A stretch of DNA of 33,809 bases. It comes from JBPCOI01 sp051000395. GTDB taxonomy: Bacteria > Actinomycetota > Actinomycetes > Mycobacteriales > Jatrophihabitantaceae. The stretch spans positions 1 to 33,809 of the forward strand of contig JBPCOI010000013.1 in NCBI GenBank assembly GCA_051000395.1, written 5' to 3'. How positions within the stretch are numbered: position 1 is the stretch's first letter; each line of letters begins with the position of its first letter. This document shows, piece after piece, positions 15,950-23,096 of this stretch. The notes below the pieces were generated by a model. The model saw nothing but the letters and a program-made list of their open reading frames with translations, searched no databases and was not told where the DNA came from. The translations under genes were made by a program, and so were the position numbers.

Positions 15950-16160
15950 TCCGATCGGACCGAAGCTCAGCCGACGGCCTCGTCTGTCGCCTCGTCGAGC
16001 ATCCCGGACGCCGCCCGAGGTGCAGGCTTGGGACGACACGGGCTCACGCATCCCTGCCGAGCCCGGGCGCGCGACCAGCCCGACCCGGTCCAGCACCGTG
16101 CGGGGCGTCGTCGCAGAGCAGGCCGACGACGTCCGGCACGACGACCTCACCACTGCCGGC
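15950..16160 (-). pseudogene. PASTA-domain fragment, frameshifted
   Basis: The minus strand reads GEVVVPDVVGLLCDDAP, then after removing one base near 16099-16102 TVLDRVGLVARPGSAG, PVSSQACTSGGV and RLSFGPIGG. The VPDVVGL...A..L...GL....G..VSSQ...G pattern is that of one PASTA domain. Upstream (to about 16350) the same frame is Pro/Ala/Thr rich, as in linkers before PASTA domains, but no convincing start or signal peptide is visible. Probably a relic; the rest of 15783-16477 shows nothing else I can support. Confidence 0.4.
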
Positions 16161-16477
16161 TGGCACCGGCGCCGCGGATGGGTGGACGCGAACCGCGGTG
16201 CTTCCAGGTCTCTGTGTTGTCGCCGCTGCCGAGCCAGTGGTCACAGCTCCAGGCCGCAGAGCCCGGCGCCGGAACGCGTCGCGGGTAACCGCGCCCTGCA
16301 CCAGCATCGTGACAGGGGGCCGGATGGCGCAGGCCCCGGACGGCTGCGAGGACGTCAACCGGCAGGTACGGCAACCCTTCGGATTCCGCATCCGCCGATC
16401 CGCTCGCGAACGGATCTTCCAGACCACCTCCGTACGGGTCGAGTTCGCCGCGGCGCCGCTGCGATAGCGTGGCTTCG

Positions 16478-16840
16478 ATGCGTCATGAGGTGACCGATGC
16501 CGATACTGCGGCAGCGCTGGGAAGCGGTGACGTGGCGGTGCTCGCGACGCCACGGCTGATCGCCTGGATGGAGGCGGCGACCGTGCAGGCCGCGGCGCGG
16601 CTTCTCGCCGAGGATCAGACGACGGTGGGCACTGCCGTCCGCGTCGAACACCGTCGCGCGACGCGGGTCGGCGGCAGCGTCGAGATCACCGCGACTCCCC
16701 CGCCCGTCACCGCCGCTCGTCGGCTGACCTTCGCCGTGCAGGCGATCGACGGATCCGGACGCATCGTCGCGGCCGGCGAGATCGATCGGGTGATCGTCGA
16801 TCGGGAGGAGTTTCTGGCGGCGGCGTCCGACGGTTCGTGA
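16478..16840 (+). CDS. FlK-like hot-dog thioesterase
   Basis: About 120 residues. Pattern of the small thioesterase family related to fluoroacetyl-CoA thioesterase FlK: VAVLATPRLIAWMEAATVQAA (central helix with Glu), QTTVGTAVRVEHRRATRVGG (strand with the Thr and His of the active site), RLTFAVQAIDGSGRIVAAGE. Hydrolyses an acyl-CoA of unknown identity, or acts as an acyl-CoA-binding protein. ATG at 16478; a GTG at 16469 is an alternative. It stands alone, so context gives no substrate. Confidence 0.8.
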   Translation: MRHEVTDADTAAALGSGDVAVLATPRLIAWMEAATVQAAARLLAEDQTTVGTAVRVEHRRATRVGGSVEITATPPPVTAARRLTFAVQAIDGSGRIVAAGEIDRVIVDREEFLAAASDGS

Positions 16841-17126
16841 CTGGCCGCTATCAGCTCTTCGTGCGTCGTGCCCTTGTGCATAGCGAGCTGGTCTATCTTG
16901 TCGCTCTTGATCTCGTCAGCCCGCCGTATCGGTCGGTGGGCGACACGCCCCGCGCGCTGCATCTGGCTCAGGCCGCGCTCGCCGGCCGGTCGCCCCGGGG
17001 TGGCGGAGGTGCGCATTTTCACCTCGAGCCCGCTCGCGGGGCTCGGGTTCTGCTCGGATGCCGACGTACGGGCGCGCGCCGAGGGTTCGATCCCCCGCGC
17101 CGCTCGGCGTAGGAGCCAAGCGTGGC
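16841..17126. other. gap with a 7-bp stem, no supported gene
   Basis: Nothing coding is supported here. CGCCGAG (17077-17083) and CTCGGCG (17103-17109) form a 7-bp stem around a 19-base loop containing GGTTCGATCC. The loop resembles a tRNA T-loop but the flanks do not make a tRNA. It may be a terminator for the membrane-protein gene that ends at 17127 on the minus strand. Confidence 0.3.
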
Positions 17127-17588
17127 TCAGCTCCACCGAGCGTGGGCCAACCAGGCGAGGATCTCCGCCAGGAACAGCACCCAACCGATCGACAGCAGTA
17201 GGAACAATCGGTCCAGTCGCCGGTTGGTGTGGAGGACATGACGGCGTACCTCGTCGGCGAAGCCACGCACCACCCAATACGGGTCGTCCGACGACCGTGG
17301 GTTCGTCCCGCTGCCGCCGACCTGGACGACATCCAGCAGCGAGCTCGCGAACAGCAGGCTGCGTCGCGGCCACAGCACCGCAGTGGCGCACGCCCCGACC
17401 GCCACGAACAGCGCGGATGCCACAACGGGCCAGAATCCAGTGAGCCGGGATGCAATGGCCTGCGCGCCGAAAAACGACGTGGAGATCATCGCGGCGGAGA
17501 GCAGGATCCCGGCTCGCCCGCGCACGCTCTCCAGGGTTGACTGCTGCTGGCTGATCGAGTGCATCGCCCGTGCTGTCCGTCCCGACAT
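17127..17588 (-). CDS. three-helix membrane protein, copy 1 (altered 5' end)
   Basis: Small protein of unknown function. Core: SISQQQSTLESVRGRAGILLSAAMI (helix 1 start), WPVVASALFVAVGACATAVLW (helix 2), a soluble segment DVVQVGGSGTNPRSSDDPYW then RHVLHTNRRLDRLFLLLSIGWVLFLAEILAWLAHARWS (C-terminal helix). A 2TM-hairpin plus C-terminal TM layout is shared with SLATT/Pycsar-type immune membrane effectors, but I see no diagnostic motif, so that is only a topology resemblance. The 416 bases 17153-17568 are duplicated at 29338-29753. Compared with copy 2, this copy has an unrelated N-terminus upstream of residue MHSISQQQ and no good ribosome-binding site, but a longer C-terminus (AWLAHARWS). Confidence 0.6.
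   Translation of the reverse strand: MSGRTARAMHSISQQQSTLESVRGRAGILLSAAMISTSFFGAQAIASRLTGFWPVVASALFVAVGACATAVLWPRRSLLFASSLLDVVQVGGSGTNPRSSDDPYWVVRGFADEVRRHVLHTNRRLDRLFLLLSIGWVLFLAEILAWLAHARWS
17153..17568. repeat. left 416-bp direct repeat
   Basis: Matches 29338-29753 over its whole length with no gaps and about a dozen base differences (about 97 % identity, counted by eye), in the same orientation. Outside these limits the flanks are unrelated. The pair brackets 11.8 kb. Confidence 0.9.
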
Positions 17589-17803
17589 CCGGCGACGCCG
17601 CGGCGGGAGCAAGGGGCGTCCACGGACCAACAGCCTGCGCCGCCGCCGAAGGCCGCAGTCGTGATGCCGGCGGATGCGCCCGTCGCGCAGCCCGCATCCG
17701 GACGCGGATCGCGCGAGCGGCTTCGCGACCTCGGGACGGGTGCGCTGGTGGCGCTGCTCGTCGCCCGGCTCGGCCGCCCGCGCCGCGCGAAGCCACGGCG
17801 AAG

Positions 17804-18532
17804 CTAGCGGGAGTTTCCGGCCTTGTGCGAGCTATGCGATGAGACGAGCGAGGCGTAGGCGACGATGTTGCTCTCGTAGCTGTGTTCGGACGGGTCGAAG
17901 ATCCCGCCGCAGGTGATCAGACGCAGCGCGGCGTTGTCGGTGTTGCCGTAGACGGCCTCGGTGGGGAACTGCGCCTTCGGATACTTGACGACGCGCTCGA
18001 CTTCGAACACCGCGACCTTGCCGTCACGGCGGGTGATCGAGATCTTGTCGCGCTGACGCAGGGCACCGAGCCTGAAGAACACGCCCGGCCCGTAGGCGGC
18101 CGAGTCCACGTGACCGATGATCGTCGCCGGGCCGAGCTGGCCCGGCGTGGGTGAGACCGTCAGCCAATACGCGTGCGAGTCACGGACCAGCGGCGGCGTC
18201 TTGATCAAGCCTGCGGAGTCGAGACCGATCTGCTTGAGGTCGGAGTCGAGGCCGATAGCCGGGACGGAGAGGTGAGTCGGCACCGAGCGGGACAGGATCG
18301 CACCCCGCGTCGTGACGTACGGTGACTTGGCGGTCGGTGCCTTCGAGGTGTGCGCGCCGCTCCTCGACGCTGACCCGCGCGGTGTGACCGAGACCGGGCT
18401 CGCGGCAGACGCTGGCGGCTGGGGTGCGTGTTGCTGCGCGCGGACGGCGATCACGATGGCGATCACGCCGGCCACTAGGAGCACTACGCACATCACGCCG
18501 AGGATCCGGGTGCGGTGGGCGCGGAGGTTCAT
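17804..18532 (-). CDS. class F-type sortase
   Basis: 242 residues. Membrane-anchored transpeptidase that joins LPXTG-like tails to cell-wall precursors. One N-terminal membrane helix (ILGVMCVVLLVAGVIAIVIA), a Ser/Pro/Ala-rich stalk, then the sortase domain: PTHLSVPAIGLDSDLKQIGL, catalytic His141 in IIGHVDS, GVFFRLGALRQRDKI, FPTEAVYG, and catalytic Cys208 in LRLITCGGIFD. The last strand SYESNIVAYA carries no Arg where an Arg is often found, so the third catalytic residue is not obvious. ATG at 18532 has a GAGAAG upstream; ATG at 18556 is possible. It lies downstream on the same strand as two ferritin-like genes, the second with a sorting-signal-like tail. Confidence 0.87.
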   Translation of the reverse strand: MNLRAHRTRILGVMCVVLLVAGVIAIVIAVRAQQHAPQPPASAASPVSVTPRGSASRSGAHTSKAPTAKSPYVTTRGAILSRSVPTHLSVPAIGLDSDLKQIGLDSAGLIKTPPLVRDSHAYWLTVSPTPGQLGPATIIGHVDSAAYGPGVFFRLGALRQRDKISITRRDGKVAVFEVERVVKYPKAQFPTEAVYGNTDNAALRLITCGGIFDPSEHSYESNIVAYASLVSSHSSHKAGNSR

Positions 18533-18681
18533 CGCTTCTCGATCAGACCTGGGCATCGGTCAGCCGTTGCGCCCCGACCCGGCGACGCGCTGCGAGCGTG
18601 AATGGCTCGCGGTGAGTCCCGCCGCGAGCCATTCCACTGCTGACGCTGACCGGTCGTCGACGGGTCACACGCGACCGAGCT

Positions 18682-19455
18682 TCACTCGCCGCCGCTGGGG
18701 GTGGCGGCTTCGGCGTCGTCGCGGCGGGTGGCGAGGTAGGCGGCCAGGCCGGCCCCACCGAGCAGTGCGGCGCCCCCCGCGGCAAACAGCCCGGAATCCT
18801 GAACCCCAGCGGTGCTGCCGCCGCCGGTGTTGGGAGCGCCGCCGGGCATCTGGCTCATCTGGGACGGCAGGAACGGGGCGACGGCCTGCAGCACTTCTGC
18901 CTTGGTCTTCGCGGTTTCGAACGCACCCATGTACACGCCGCCTTCGGCGGGCTTGTTCAACAGGTTCGCCACGATCGCCGCGTGCCGGGCTTCAACCCCG
19001 AAGATCCCGGCGGCAGCCTGCAACACGGCCTTGTTCTTGATGTAGCCGGCGGCGCCCAGGTAAGCGCCTACCCCGACGTTCTCGAAGGTGAAGCTGGTCG
19101 TCAGGTACTTGTCCTTGCTGGCGAATACCCCGTCGAAGTTCACCTTTGGCTTGGCGACCGGGGTGCCGCCGAGCTTCTGGACGGTCTGGCTGACGATCTG
19201 TACGTGGGTCTCTTCGTCTTTCTGCACCCCGGCCAGGTATTGCTGCGCCTGCCCGGAGAGTAGACCGCGGGCATTGCCCTGTTGGTAGAAGGTTGCCTCC
19301 AGGTACTCCAGGGTCAACGCGTAGTTGAGCACGTCGATGTCCGAGGTGAAGTCTGCCGGACTTGCCAAAGCCCACCGGTGGTTCAAGGCGTCCATGGCGA
19401 CAGGCTCGGACACCTCATCGAGCTGGCCGTGCACAAGATCACGATGCTGTGACAT
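18682..19455 (-). CDS. ferritin-like protein with sortase-type C-terminal tail
   Basis: 257 residues, Ferritin_2-type four-helix bundle. Helix blocks VLNYALTLEYLEATFYQQG, DEETHVQIVSQTVQKLGG, FTFENVGVGAYLGAA and IFGVEARHAAIVANLL supply two ExxH motifs (EETH, EARH) plus further Glu, a plausible di-metal site. The C-terminus is a sorting-signal architecture: APNTG at 207-211, hydrophobic segment about 222-242 (LFAAGGAALLGGAGLAAYLA), then RRDD. APNTG departs from LPXTG by its first residue. No N-terminal signal peptide is visible, which is odd for a sorted protein; export together with the Tat-signal partner encoded just upstream is one explanation. 15 bases separate it from that partner. Confidence 0.85.
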   Translation of the reverse strand: MSQHRDLVHGQLDEVSEPVAMDALNHRWALASPADFTSDIDVLNYALTLEYLEATFYQQGNARGLLSGQAQQYLAGVQKDEETHVQIVSQTVQKLGGTPVAKPKVNFDGVFASKDKYLTTSFTFENVGVGAYLGAAGYIKNKAVLQAAAGIFGVEARHAAIVANLLNKPAEGGVYMGAFETAKTKAEVLQAVAPFLPSQMSQMPGGAPNTGGGSTAGVQDSGLFAAGGAALLGGAGLAAYLATRRDDAEAATPSGGE

Positions 19456-19470
19456 GAGTTTTCTGTCCTT

Positions 19471-20127
19471 TCAGGCGAGGTAGGGCTTGACTTTGGCCAG
19501 CACGGTGCTTTCCGAGTTCTGCTTCTCGACCGGCGCGGGGAACGGGTTCCCGCCCGTCAGGTGCTGCAGGATCGCCGCGTGGCGCGATTCCACCCCGGCG
19601 ATCTCGGCCGCGCTGGTCAACACCGCGGGGCTCTGGATGAGGGTGATCTTGCCCTGGTACGCCGTCACGCCAAGCTCCTCGAACTGCACCGCAGTGGACA
19701 GGAAGTTGTCGGCAGTCGAGAACGTCTTGGCCGGGAACTTCAGCTTCGGCGTGCTCACCGGAGTCCCGCCGAGCTTCTTCACCGCACCCATCACCGCCTG
19801 CACGTGGGCCTGTTCGTGAATGCGGATCGGCATCACCAGCTCCAGGTCCCGACCCTTCAGCAGCCCCTTGGACAGGCCCATCACGTAGAAGTTGTACTCG
19901 AGGTACTCGAGCGTCAGCGCGTAGTTGAGGATCCCCACATCGCCCTTGCCGAAGTTCGGTGCCGCGGCCTCCGCCTCGCTCGAGCCGGTGAAAGCGCCGC
20001 CGGCGACGAACGCCGTCCCCATCCCGACCAGACCGGCCCAGCGCAGGAAGTTCCGGCGATCGGTCTCGCGGTTGAAGGTGATGACCGGCTCGCCACCAAA
20101 GAGCTCTTCGCTACTCAACGCACCCAC
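19471..20127 (-). CDS. Tat-exported ferritin-like protein
   Basis: 218 residues. N-terminal twin-arginine signal: DRRNFLRWAGLVGMGTAF with RR at 24-25, a hydrophobic core and EAEAAAP as likely cleavage region. The mature part is a Ferritin_2 bundle: ILNYALTLEYLEYNFYVMG, RIHEQAHVQAVMGAVKKLGG, QFEELGVTAYQGK, AEIAGVESRHAAILQHL; ExxH motifs EQAH and ESRH match those of the downstream paralogue. The two proteins are clearly related (shared LNYALTLEYLE, KLGGTPV, VExRHAAI). Export in folded, metal-loaded form is what Tat allows. GTG start at 20127. First gene of the ferritin-ferritin-sortase operon. Role inferred: extracytoplasmic metal storage, redox or oxidative-stress protection. Confidence 0.85.
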   Translation of the reverse strand: MGALSSEELFGGEPVITFNRETDRRNFLRWAGLVGMGTAFVAGGAFTGSSEAEAAAPNFGKGDVGILNYALTLEYLEYNFYVMGLSKGLLKGRDLELVMPIRIHEQAHVQAVMGAVKKLGGTPVSTPKLKFPAKTFSTADNFLSTAVQFEELGVTAYQGKITLIQSPAVLTSAAEIAGVESRHAAILQHLTGGNPFPAPVEKQNSESTVLAKVKPYLA

Positions 20128-20308
20128 CTCGGTCCACTCGTCGACGATGTCCAGATCGCGACCGGCTCACCGAGGCATGAAGCCCCCGTGCGACCAGCCG
20201 CCACAGCACGTGCCATGACTACCTGCCTTCTCTGCCGCGGCCGCCGATCGACGACCTTGTCGATGATTCGATGATTATGGATACCCGTAAATATCGATCG
20301 CCAAACGC

Positions 20309-20503
20309 CGACCGTCCGCGCCCCAGCTATTTATGTAGTTCGTGCCGGTGCTGACGACCGGTTGCAATGTCGCCCGAAGTGATTGCAGAACTGCACGACA
20401 AAATGATCCGTCCGCGCCAGGCTATTTGTAGGGTTCGTGCCGGTGCCAACGACCGATTACAATGTCGCCGAAGTTGATTGCAGAACTGCACGAGAAAGTG
20501 ATT
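20309..20503. repeat. two imperfect 95-bp direct repeats in the divergent promoter region
   Basis: 20309-20403 and 20409-20503 share GTCCGCGCC, GCTATTT, GTTCGTGCCGGTGC, ACGACCG, CAATGTCGCC, GATTGCAGAACTGCACGA and an A/T-rich end, with scattered substitutions and small indels. They lie between the ferritin operon (minus) and the DtxR gene (plus), in the most A/T-rich gap of the window. Each contains GATTGCAGAACTGCACGA followed by AAATGAT or AAGTGAT. No ORF fits them; duplicated promoter/operator or small RNA are the options. Confidence 0.7.
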
Positions 20504-20537
20504 AGAACGACGCAGTGCATCCGGCTATTGGTATTGG

Positions 20538-20561
20538 TAGGCACATCTAATAAGATGCCTA
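20538..20561. promoter_or_regulatory. DtxR/MntR-like operator before the regulator gene
   Basis: TAGGCA (20538-20543) and TGCCTA (20556-20561) are perfect inverted arms around a 12-base spacer that itself contains CATCT and AGATG. The palindrome ends 1 base before the DtxR-family start codon. TAGGC-type arms with A/T-rich centres are typical of DtxR/MntR sites, suggesting autoregulation of this operon. Confidence 0.5.
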
Positions 20562-20562
20562 T

Positions 20563-21243
20563 ATGCGCACGTTGTCGCGGGCTAGCGAGAACTATCTACA
20601 GGCGATATACACGCTGACGACGGGCGGTCAAGCGGTCACCACAGGTCTGCTCGCCCACGAACTCGGCGTGTCATCGCCGTCGGTGTCGGCGATGCTCAAA
20701 CGGCTGACCGACGAGGAACTCCTGGAACGCCCGGGCGGTCGGATGCTGCGGCTGACCGACCAGGGCGAGCGCGCGGCACTAGGGGTGATCCGCCGCCATC
20801 GCCTGCTGGAGACCTTCCTCGCCCAGGCACTCGAGATGCCGTGGGACGAGGTGTATGCCGAAGCCGATCTGCTCGAACACGCGCTGAGCGACCGGCTCGA
20901 GGAGCGCATCGACGCGTTCCTGGGCCGGCCGGTCCGCGACCCGCACGGCGATCCCATCCCGCCCCGGCACGGCCATCACGACGAGACCTGGGGCGAGCCG
21001 CTGGATTCCGCGCCGGCCGGCTGCCGTTTCCGGATCGACCGGGTCTCCGATCGCGACAGCGCCGCGCTGCGCTACCTCGGCGATCTGGGCATCGTCCCCG
21101 GCGCGGTCATCGACGTTGAGGATCAGGCGCCGTTCAGCGGTCCACGCTGGATCCGGATCGACACTGCGCGCCACGCGCTCGGCCCTCCGTTGAGCAGGCT
21201 GATCCACGGGCAGATCCTGACCGACCCCACCGGGCGGGGATGA
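20563..21243 (+). CDS. DtxR/MntR-family metal-dependent regulator
   Basis: 226 residues. N-terminal winged helix (ENYLQAIYTL, VTTGLLAHELGVSSPSVSAMLKRL, LLERPGGRMLRLTDQGERAAL), then dimerisation/metal domain (VIRRHRLLETFLAQAL, WDEVYAEADLLEHALSDRLEERIDAFLG). A His-rich linker (PPRHGHHDETWG) and a C-terminal FeoA/SH3-like domain (CRFRIDRVSDRD, YLGDLGIVPGAVIDVEDQAPF) follow. The metal-ligand pattern (ExDxLEHxxS) fits Mn/Fe-responsive members. Stop is 3 bases before the NRAMP gene, so it likely represses that transporter and, from the divergent promoter, could control the ferritin-sortase operon. Confidence 0.92.
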   Translation: MRTLSRASENYLQAIYTLTTGGQAVTTGLLAHELGVSSPSVSAMLKRLTDEELLERPGGRMLRLTDQGERAALGVIRRHRLLETFLAQALEMPWDEVYAEADLLEHALSDRLEERIDAFLGRPVRDPHGDPIPPRHGHHDETWGEPLDSAPAGCRFRIDRVSDRDSAALRYLGDLGIVPGAVIDVEDQAPFSGPRWIRIDTARHALGPPLSRLIHGQILTDPTGRG

Positions 21244-21246
21244 GCG

Positions 21247-22599
21247 ATGCCGGTGCCGGAGTCCAGTTCACAGCTGACACGCGAGGACGCCGCGCGGTCG
21301 ACCGATCGCGCGCGCGTGGCCAAGGCACGCGGTGGGGGCAGGCGCTGGCGGCTGGCGTGGTTGCTGGCCGGCCCGGGTGTGCTGGCCATGCTCGGTGAGA
21401 ACGACGGGCCGAGCATGATCTCCTACGCCACCGCGGGGGCGAACTACGGGCTGGGCTGGTTCCTGCCGTTGATCGTGGTCCTTTTCGCCATGGCCTATCT
21501 CTGCCAGGAGATGTGCATGCGGGTCGGCGCGGTGACGCATCGGGGCTACGGGCAGCTCGTCCTGGAGCGTTTCGGCCCACAGTGGGGCTGGTTCGGGGCG
21601 GGAGATCTTGTCATCACCAACCTGGTCACGCTCGTCTCCGAGTTCGTCGCGATCCGCGTCGGACTGGCCTACTTCGGCCTCGGTGCCCCGGTCGCCGCGG
21701 CACTGGGGCTCGGATTGGTCGTGCTCACGCTGAGCGGGCGGCGCTACTGGCGCTGGGAGCGGATTGTGCTCGGCTTGGCCGTGTTCAACGGCCTGTTCCT
21801 CGTCGCCGCGATCATGGTCAGGCCGAAGCCGGGGTCGCTCAGCCACGCGTTCGCGACGTTGTCGCCGACGCCGAGCGCCGGCCTCAACACGTTGCTGCTG
21901 CTGCTGACCTCGGCTATCGGCGCCACCGTGACTCCATGGATGATCTTCTTCCAGCAGAGTGCGTCGGTGGACAAGGGCATGACCTCAGGCGACATCTCAC
22001 ACGGACGCCTCGACACGGCACTGGGAGGCGCAGTGGCGGCGATCTTCGGCTGCGGCGCGCTCATCGCCGGCTCAGCGCTGGCCGGGCACGGCGGCTCCAC
22101 CATTACCGGCCTGGCCGGCGCCGGGTTCCCCGCGGCGCTGAGGTCGGTGTCGGGCAACGCGGTCGGCACGGTGTTCGCGCTCGGCCTGATCGAGGCCGGG
22201 GCGGTCGCGATCCTGACCATCTCCGCCAGCACGGCCTACGCGGCTGGGGAATGCATCGGCGGCTCCCACAGCTTCAACGGCTCGCCGCGGCGCTCGGCCC
22301 TGTTCTACGGGGTGAACGTCGCCGCCGCGCTGCTCGCCGCGGCCGTCATCCTCATCCCCGGTGCACCGTTGCTGGAGATCGCACTGAATGCCAACGTGCT
22401 GGCGACGGTCCTGGCTCCGATGGCGCTCATCTTCTTGGTGATGCTCGCGAACGACCGAGCGTTGATGGGCAGCTGGGCCAACACCCGCCGGATCAACGTG
22501 CTGGGAGTCGTGGTCATCGCATTTGTCGCGATCTGCGGCGCGGCCTACGGGATCGACTCCTTCCTCCAAGCCGTCCACCTCGTCCCGGCCTCGCCGTGA
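21247..22599 (+). CDS. non-canonical NRAMP-family metal transporter
   Basis: 450 residues, about 11 membrane helices (LeuT fold). Helix 1 reads GPGVLAMLGENDGPSMISYA: the Asp of the family's DPGN motif is kept but the Asn ligand is absent. Helix 6 reads GATVTPWMIFFQQSASVDKG: the canonical MPH is TPW, so the soft Met ligand is replaced by Thr and the His by Trp. This places it with the divergent NRAMP-related branch, some members of which carry Mg2+ or other hard ions instead of Mn2+/Fe2+; the substrate here is inferred only. It follows the DtxR-family gene by 3 bases and overlaps the next small gene by GTGA. Confidence 0.88.
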   Translation: MPVPESSSQLTREDAARSTDRARVAKARGGGRRWRLAWLLAGPGVLAMLGENDGPSMISYATAGANYGLGWFLPLIVVLFAMAYLCQEMCMRVGAVTHRGYGQLVLERFGPQWGWFGAGDLVITNLVTLVSEFVAIRVGLAYFGLGAPVAAALGLGLVVLTLSGRRYWRWERIVLGLAVFNGLFLVAAIMVRPKPGSLSHAFATLSPTPSAGLNTLLLLLTSAIGATVTPWMIFFQQSASVDKGMTSGDISHGRLDTALGGAVAAIFGCGALIAGSALAGHGGSTITGLAGAGFPAALRSVSGNAVGTVFALGLIEAGAVAILTISASTAYAAGECIGGSHSFNGSPRRSALFYGVNVAAALLAAAVILIPGAPLLEIALNANVLATVLAPMALIFLVMLANDRALMGSWANTRRINVLGVVVIAFVAICGAAYGIDSFLQAVHLVPASP

Positions 22600-22838
22600 A
22601 CGCCGGCGCCCACCAGGAACCGTCCGATCTCGACCCTGGCGGCCTGATGGCTCAGCCCGAGCCGGACGACGAGCTCATCGAGTTCCTCGAACGCACCCAA
22701 CTGGTGTCCGACACCTCCCGCCCGGTGCCGCGGGCCCCGCTCACCGCGCGGGCCCGAGCCGGGCTGTGGGCATTGCGCATCTTCACCCTCCTGCTCGCCG
22801 TCATCGTCATCTATGCGTTCGTCGCGCAGCTCACCTGA
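22596..22838 (+). CDS. small single-helix membrane protein coupled to NRAMP
   Basis: 80 residues from a GTG that overlaps the NRAMP stop (GTGA). An acidic soluble part (PEPDDELIEFLERTQLV) is followed by RAPLTARARAGLWALR and one C-terminal membrane helix (IFTLLLAVIVIYAFVAQL). No recognised family. Tight coupling suggests an accessory subunit or regulator of the transporter. Confidence 0.6.
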   Translation: MNAGAHQEPSDLDPGGLMAQPEPDDELIEFLERTQLVSDTSRPVPRAPLTARARAGLWALRIFTLLLAVIVIYAFVAQLT

Positions 22839-22845
22839 GATCGGC

Positions 22846-22998
22846 TCACCGAGCTGGCGGGCGTGCCGCGACGTCGAGGACGAGCCCGGCCGCGGTGCGG
22901 TGCAGGTTGCCACCGTCCAGGCTCGCCAGTCGCTGCAGCTCCTCGTGCGCCGACTCGGTTGTGTGGCCGCGCTCGATGAGGATGCCGATCGCCTGATC
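22846..22998 (-). pseudogene. ANTAR-domain C-terminal fragment
   Basis: The minus strand reads HDQAIGILIERGHTTESAH, then EELQRLASLDGGNLHRTAAGLV and a stop at 22846. This matches the end of an ANTAR RNA-binding domain (QAxGxLMxRxxxxxxxAFxxLRxxAxxxxxxLxxVA). The N-terminal remainder (usually GAF or receiver domain) is absent: at 22998 the sequence switches to an IS1380 transposase fragment in another frame. Confidence 0.65.
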
Positions 22999-23096
22999 GT
23001 GTAGCCGAACGCGGCGCCCTGCTTGCCGCGCCCGAACACCGGCACGATCGTGTAGCCGAACGCGGCGCCCCGCTTGCCGCGCCCGAACACCGGCAC
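22995..23096. repeat. 51-bp tandem duplication inside transposase fragment
   Basis: Units 22995-23045 and 23046-23096 differ at one base (T/C). Fifty-one bases is 17 codons, so the duplication is in frame (IVPVFGRGK[R/Q]GAAFGYT twice). It sits exactly at the junction between the IS1380 and ANTAR fragments. Confidence 0.85.

Noticed and set aside
15608..16467. Several overlapping long frames between the hydroxylase operon and the thioesterase
   Set aside because: Apart from the PASTA-like piece they show shadow composition and no start or motif.
17077..17109. GGTTCGATCC in a stem, looking like a tRNA T arm
   Set aside because: The 5-bp T stem does not pair and no acceptor, D or anticodon arm is present; only a simple 7-bp stem remains.
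17559..17842. Three overlapping short plus-strand frames near the sortase gene
   Set aside because: Arg/Pro/Ala-rich in all three frames, which marks random high-GC sequence; no start signal stands out.
20131..20562. CRISPR-like array suspected from the repeats upstream of the DtxR gene
   Set aside because: Only two diverged units of about 95 bp, no regular short repeat with unique spacers and no cas genes.
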